This document shows, one piece after another, positions 5,351 through 5,581 of a stretch of DNA of 5,581 bases. The stretch comes from Deltaproteobacteria bacterium (GTDB taxonomy: Bacteria > Myxococcota_A > UBA9160 > SZUA-336), in the NCBI GenBank assembly GCA_030624945.1, contig JAUXJB010000116.1, positions 1 through 5,581 of the forward strand, written 5' to 3'. The position numbers and the translations under genes are program-made. Under the pieces are notes generated by a model, which ran no database searches, had not been told where the DNA came from, and saw only the letters and a list, made by a program, of their open reading frames with translations. Each line of letters starts with the position of its first letter. The first letter of the stretch is position 1.

Positions 5351-5581
5351 TGTGACCTGACTCCCTGAAGCGAGTCCATGTGGGATCAGGGGTCTCAGAG
5401 GGAGACTGGAGATGGGCAGGAAGAGGCATACGGCGGAGCAGATCATTGCGAAGCTGCGAGAAGCCGAGATCGAGCTGGCCCAAGGCCAGACAACCGCGGA
5501 AGTGGTCCGGAAGCTCGAGATCACGGAGCAGACCTATTACCGCTGGCGAAAGGAGTACGGCGGGCTCCGAGTCGATCAAGC
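5351..5581 (+). mobile_element. IS3-family insertion sequence, left end (partial)
   Basis: The element is called from its orfA gene and from the point where integrase similarity is lost. The likely left terminus is TGTGACCTGACTCCCTGAAG starting at 5351; IS3-family ends begin with TG. Just inside it lies an inverted repeat, GACTC (5359-5363) with GAGTC (5372-5376). The right end, orfB and the target duplication lie outside the window, so the exact terminus cannot be confirmed and may be off by a few bases. Confidence 0.7.
5412..5581 (+). CDS. IS3-family transposase OrfA, N-terminal part (partial)
   Basis: The frame from ATG 5412 is open to the window edge and gives 56 residues beginning MGRKRHTAEQIIAKLREAEI. 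TAEQII, an Ala-Glu-Val helix-turn-helix segment (about residues 27-46) and EQTYYRWRKEYGGL are hallmarks of IS3-family OrfA, in the style of the IS407 group. OrfA is the small DNA-binding protein that recognises the IS ends. In this family the full transposase is an OrfAB fusion made by programmed frameshifting near the orfA end, which is not in view. AGAGGGAG (5397-5404) lies seven bases before the ATG and supports the start. No damage is visible in the part seen. Confidence 0.93.
   Translation, partial: MGRKRHTAEQIIAKLREAEIELAQGQTTAEVVRKLEITEQTYYRWRKEYGGLRVDQ

Noticed and set aside
5070..5360. Plus-strand 96-aa frame over the integrase remnant
   Set aside because: It is arginine- and serine-rich shadow sequence antisense to the recombinase motifs.

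Overview
This is a high-GC bacterial window with a dense layout on the plus strand and many overlapping stop/start codons. Protein style (a Deltaproteobacteria-like NuoD and NuoI, with separate NuoC and NuoD) fits a Gram-negative lineage such as Myxococcota, Desulfobacterota or Binatota. That placement is inference; nothing here fixes the taxon.

Positions 1-1821 form a lipoylation block. It starts with the C-terminal end of a 2-oxo acid dehydrogenase E2 acyltransferase, an enzyme that carries lipoate. Next is lipB (octanoyl transferase), then lipA (lipoyl synthase), which overlaps lipB by 4 bases. The two enzymes that make protein-bound lipoate therefore sit beside one of their acceptor proteins.

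Positions 1818-4882 look like a second operon, read from a sigma70-like promoter that overlaps the lipA stop. It encodes three complex I Q-module subunits in the unusual order nuoI-nuoC-nuoD. No nuoB, other membrane-arm genes or NADH-module genes are present. Two small genes follow, each overlapping the gene before it: an unrecognised 78-aa protein and a 159-aa protein resembling DUF1285. The rest of complex I must be encoded elsewhere.

Positions 4970-5043 are a complete tRNA-Cys(GCA) with encoded CCA, preceded by a plausible promoter of its own. Immediately downstream the character changes. There is a short AT-rich spacer and a tandem 11-bp repeat, then the C-terminal catalytic part of a tyrosine recombinase on the minus strand. 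This is cut off by the left end of an IS3-family element whose orfA runs out of the window. The simplest reading is the edge of a tRNA-Cys-integrated genomic island whose integrase has been interrupted by an insertion sequence. No CRISPR array, recognisable defence system or clearly new system was seen. The least explained items are the nuo gene arrangement, its two small companion genes and a substituted quinone-site residue in NuoD.
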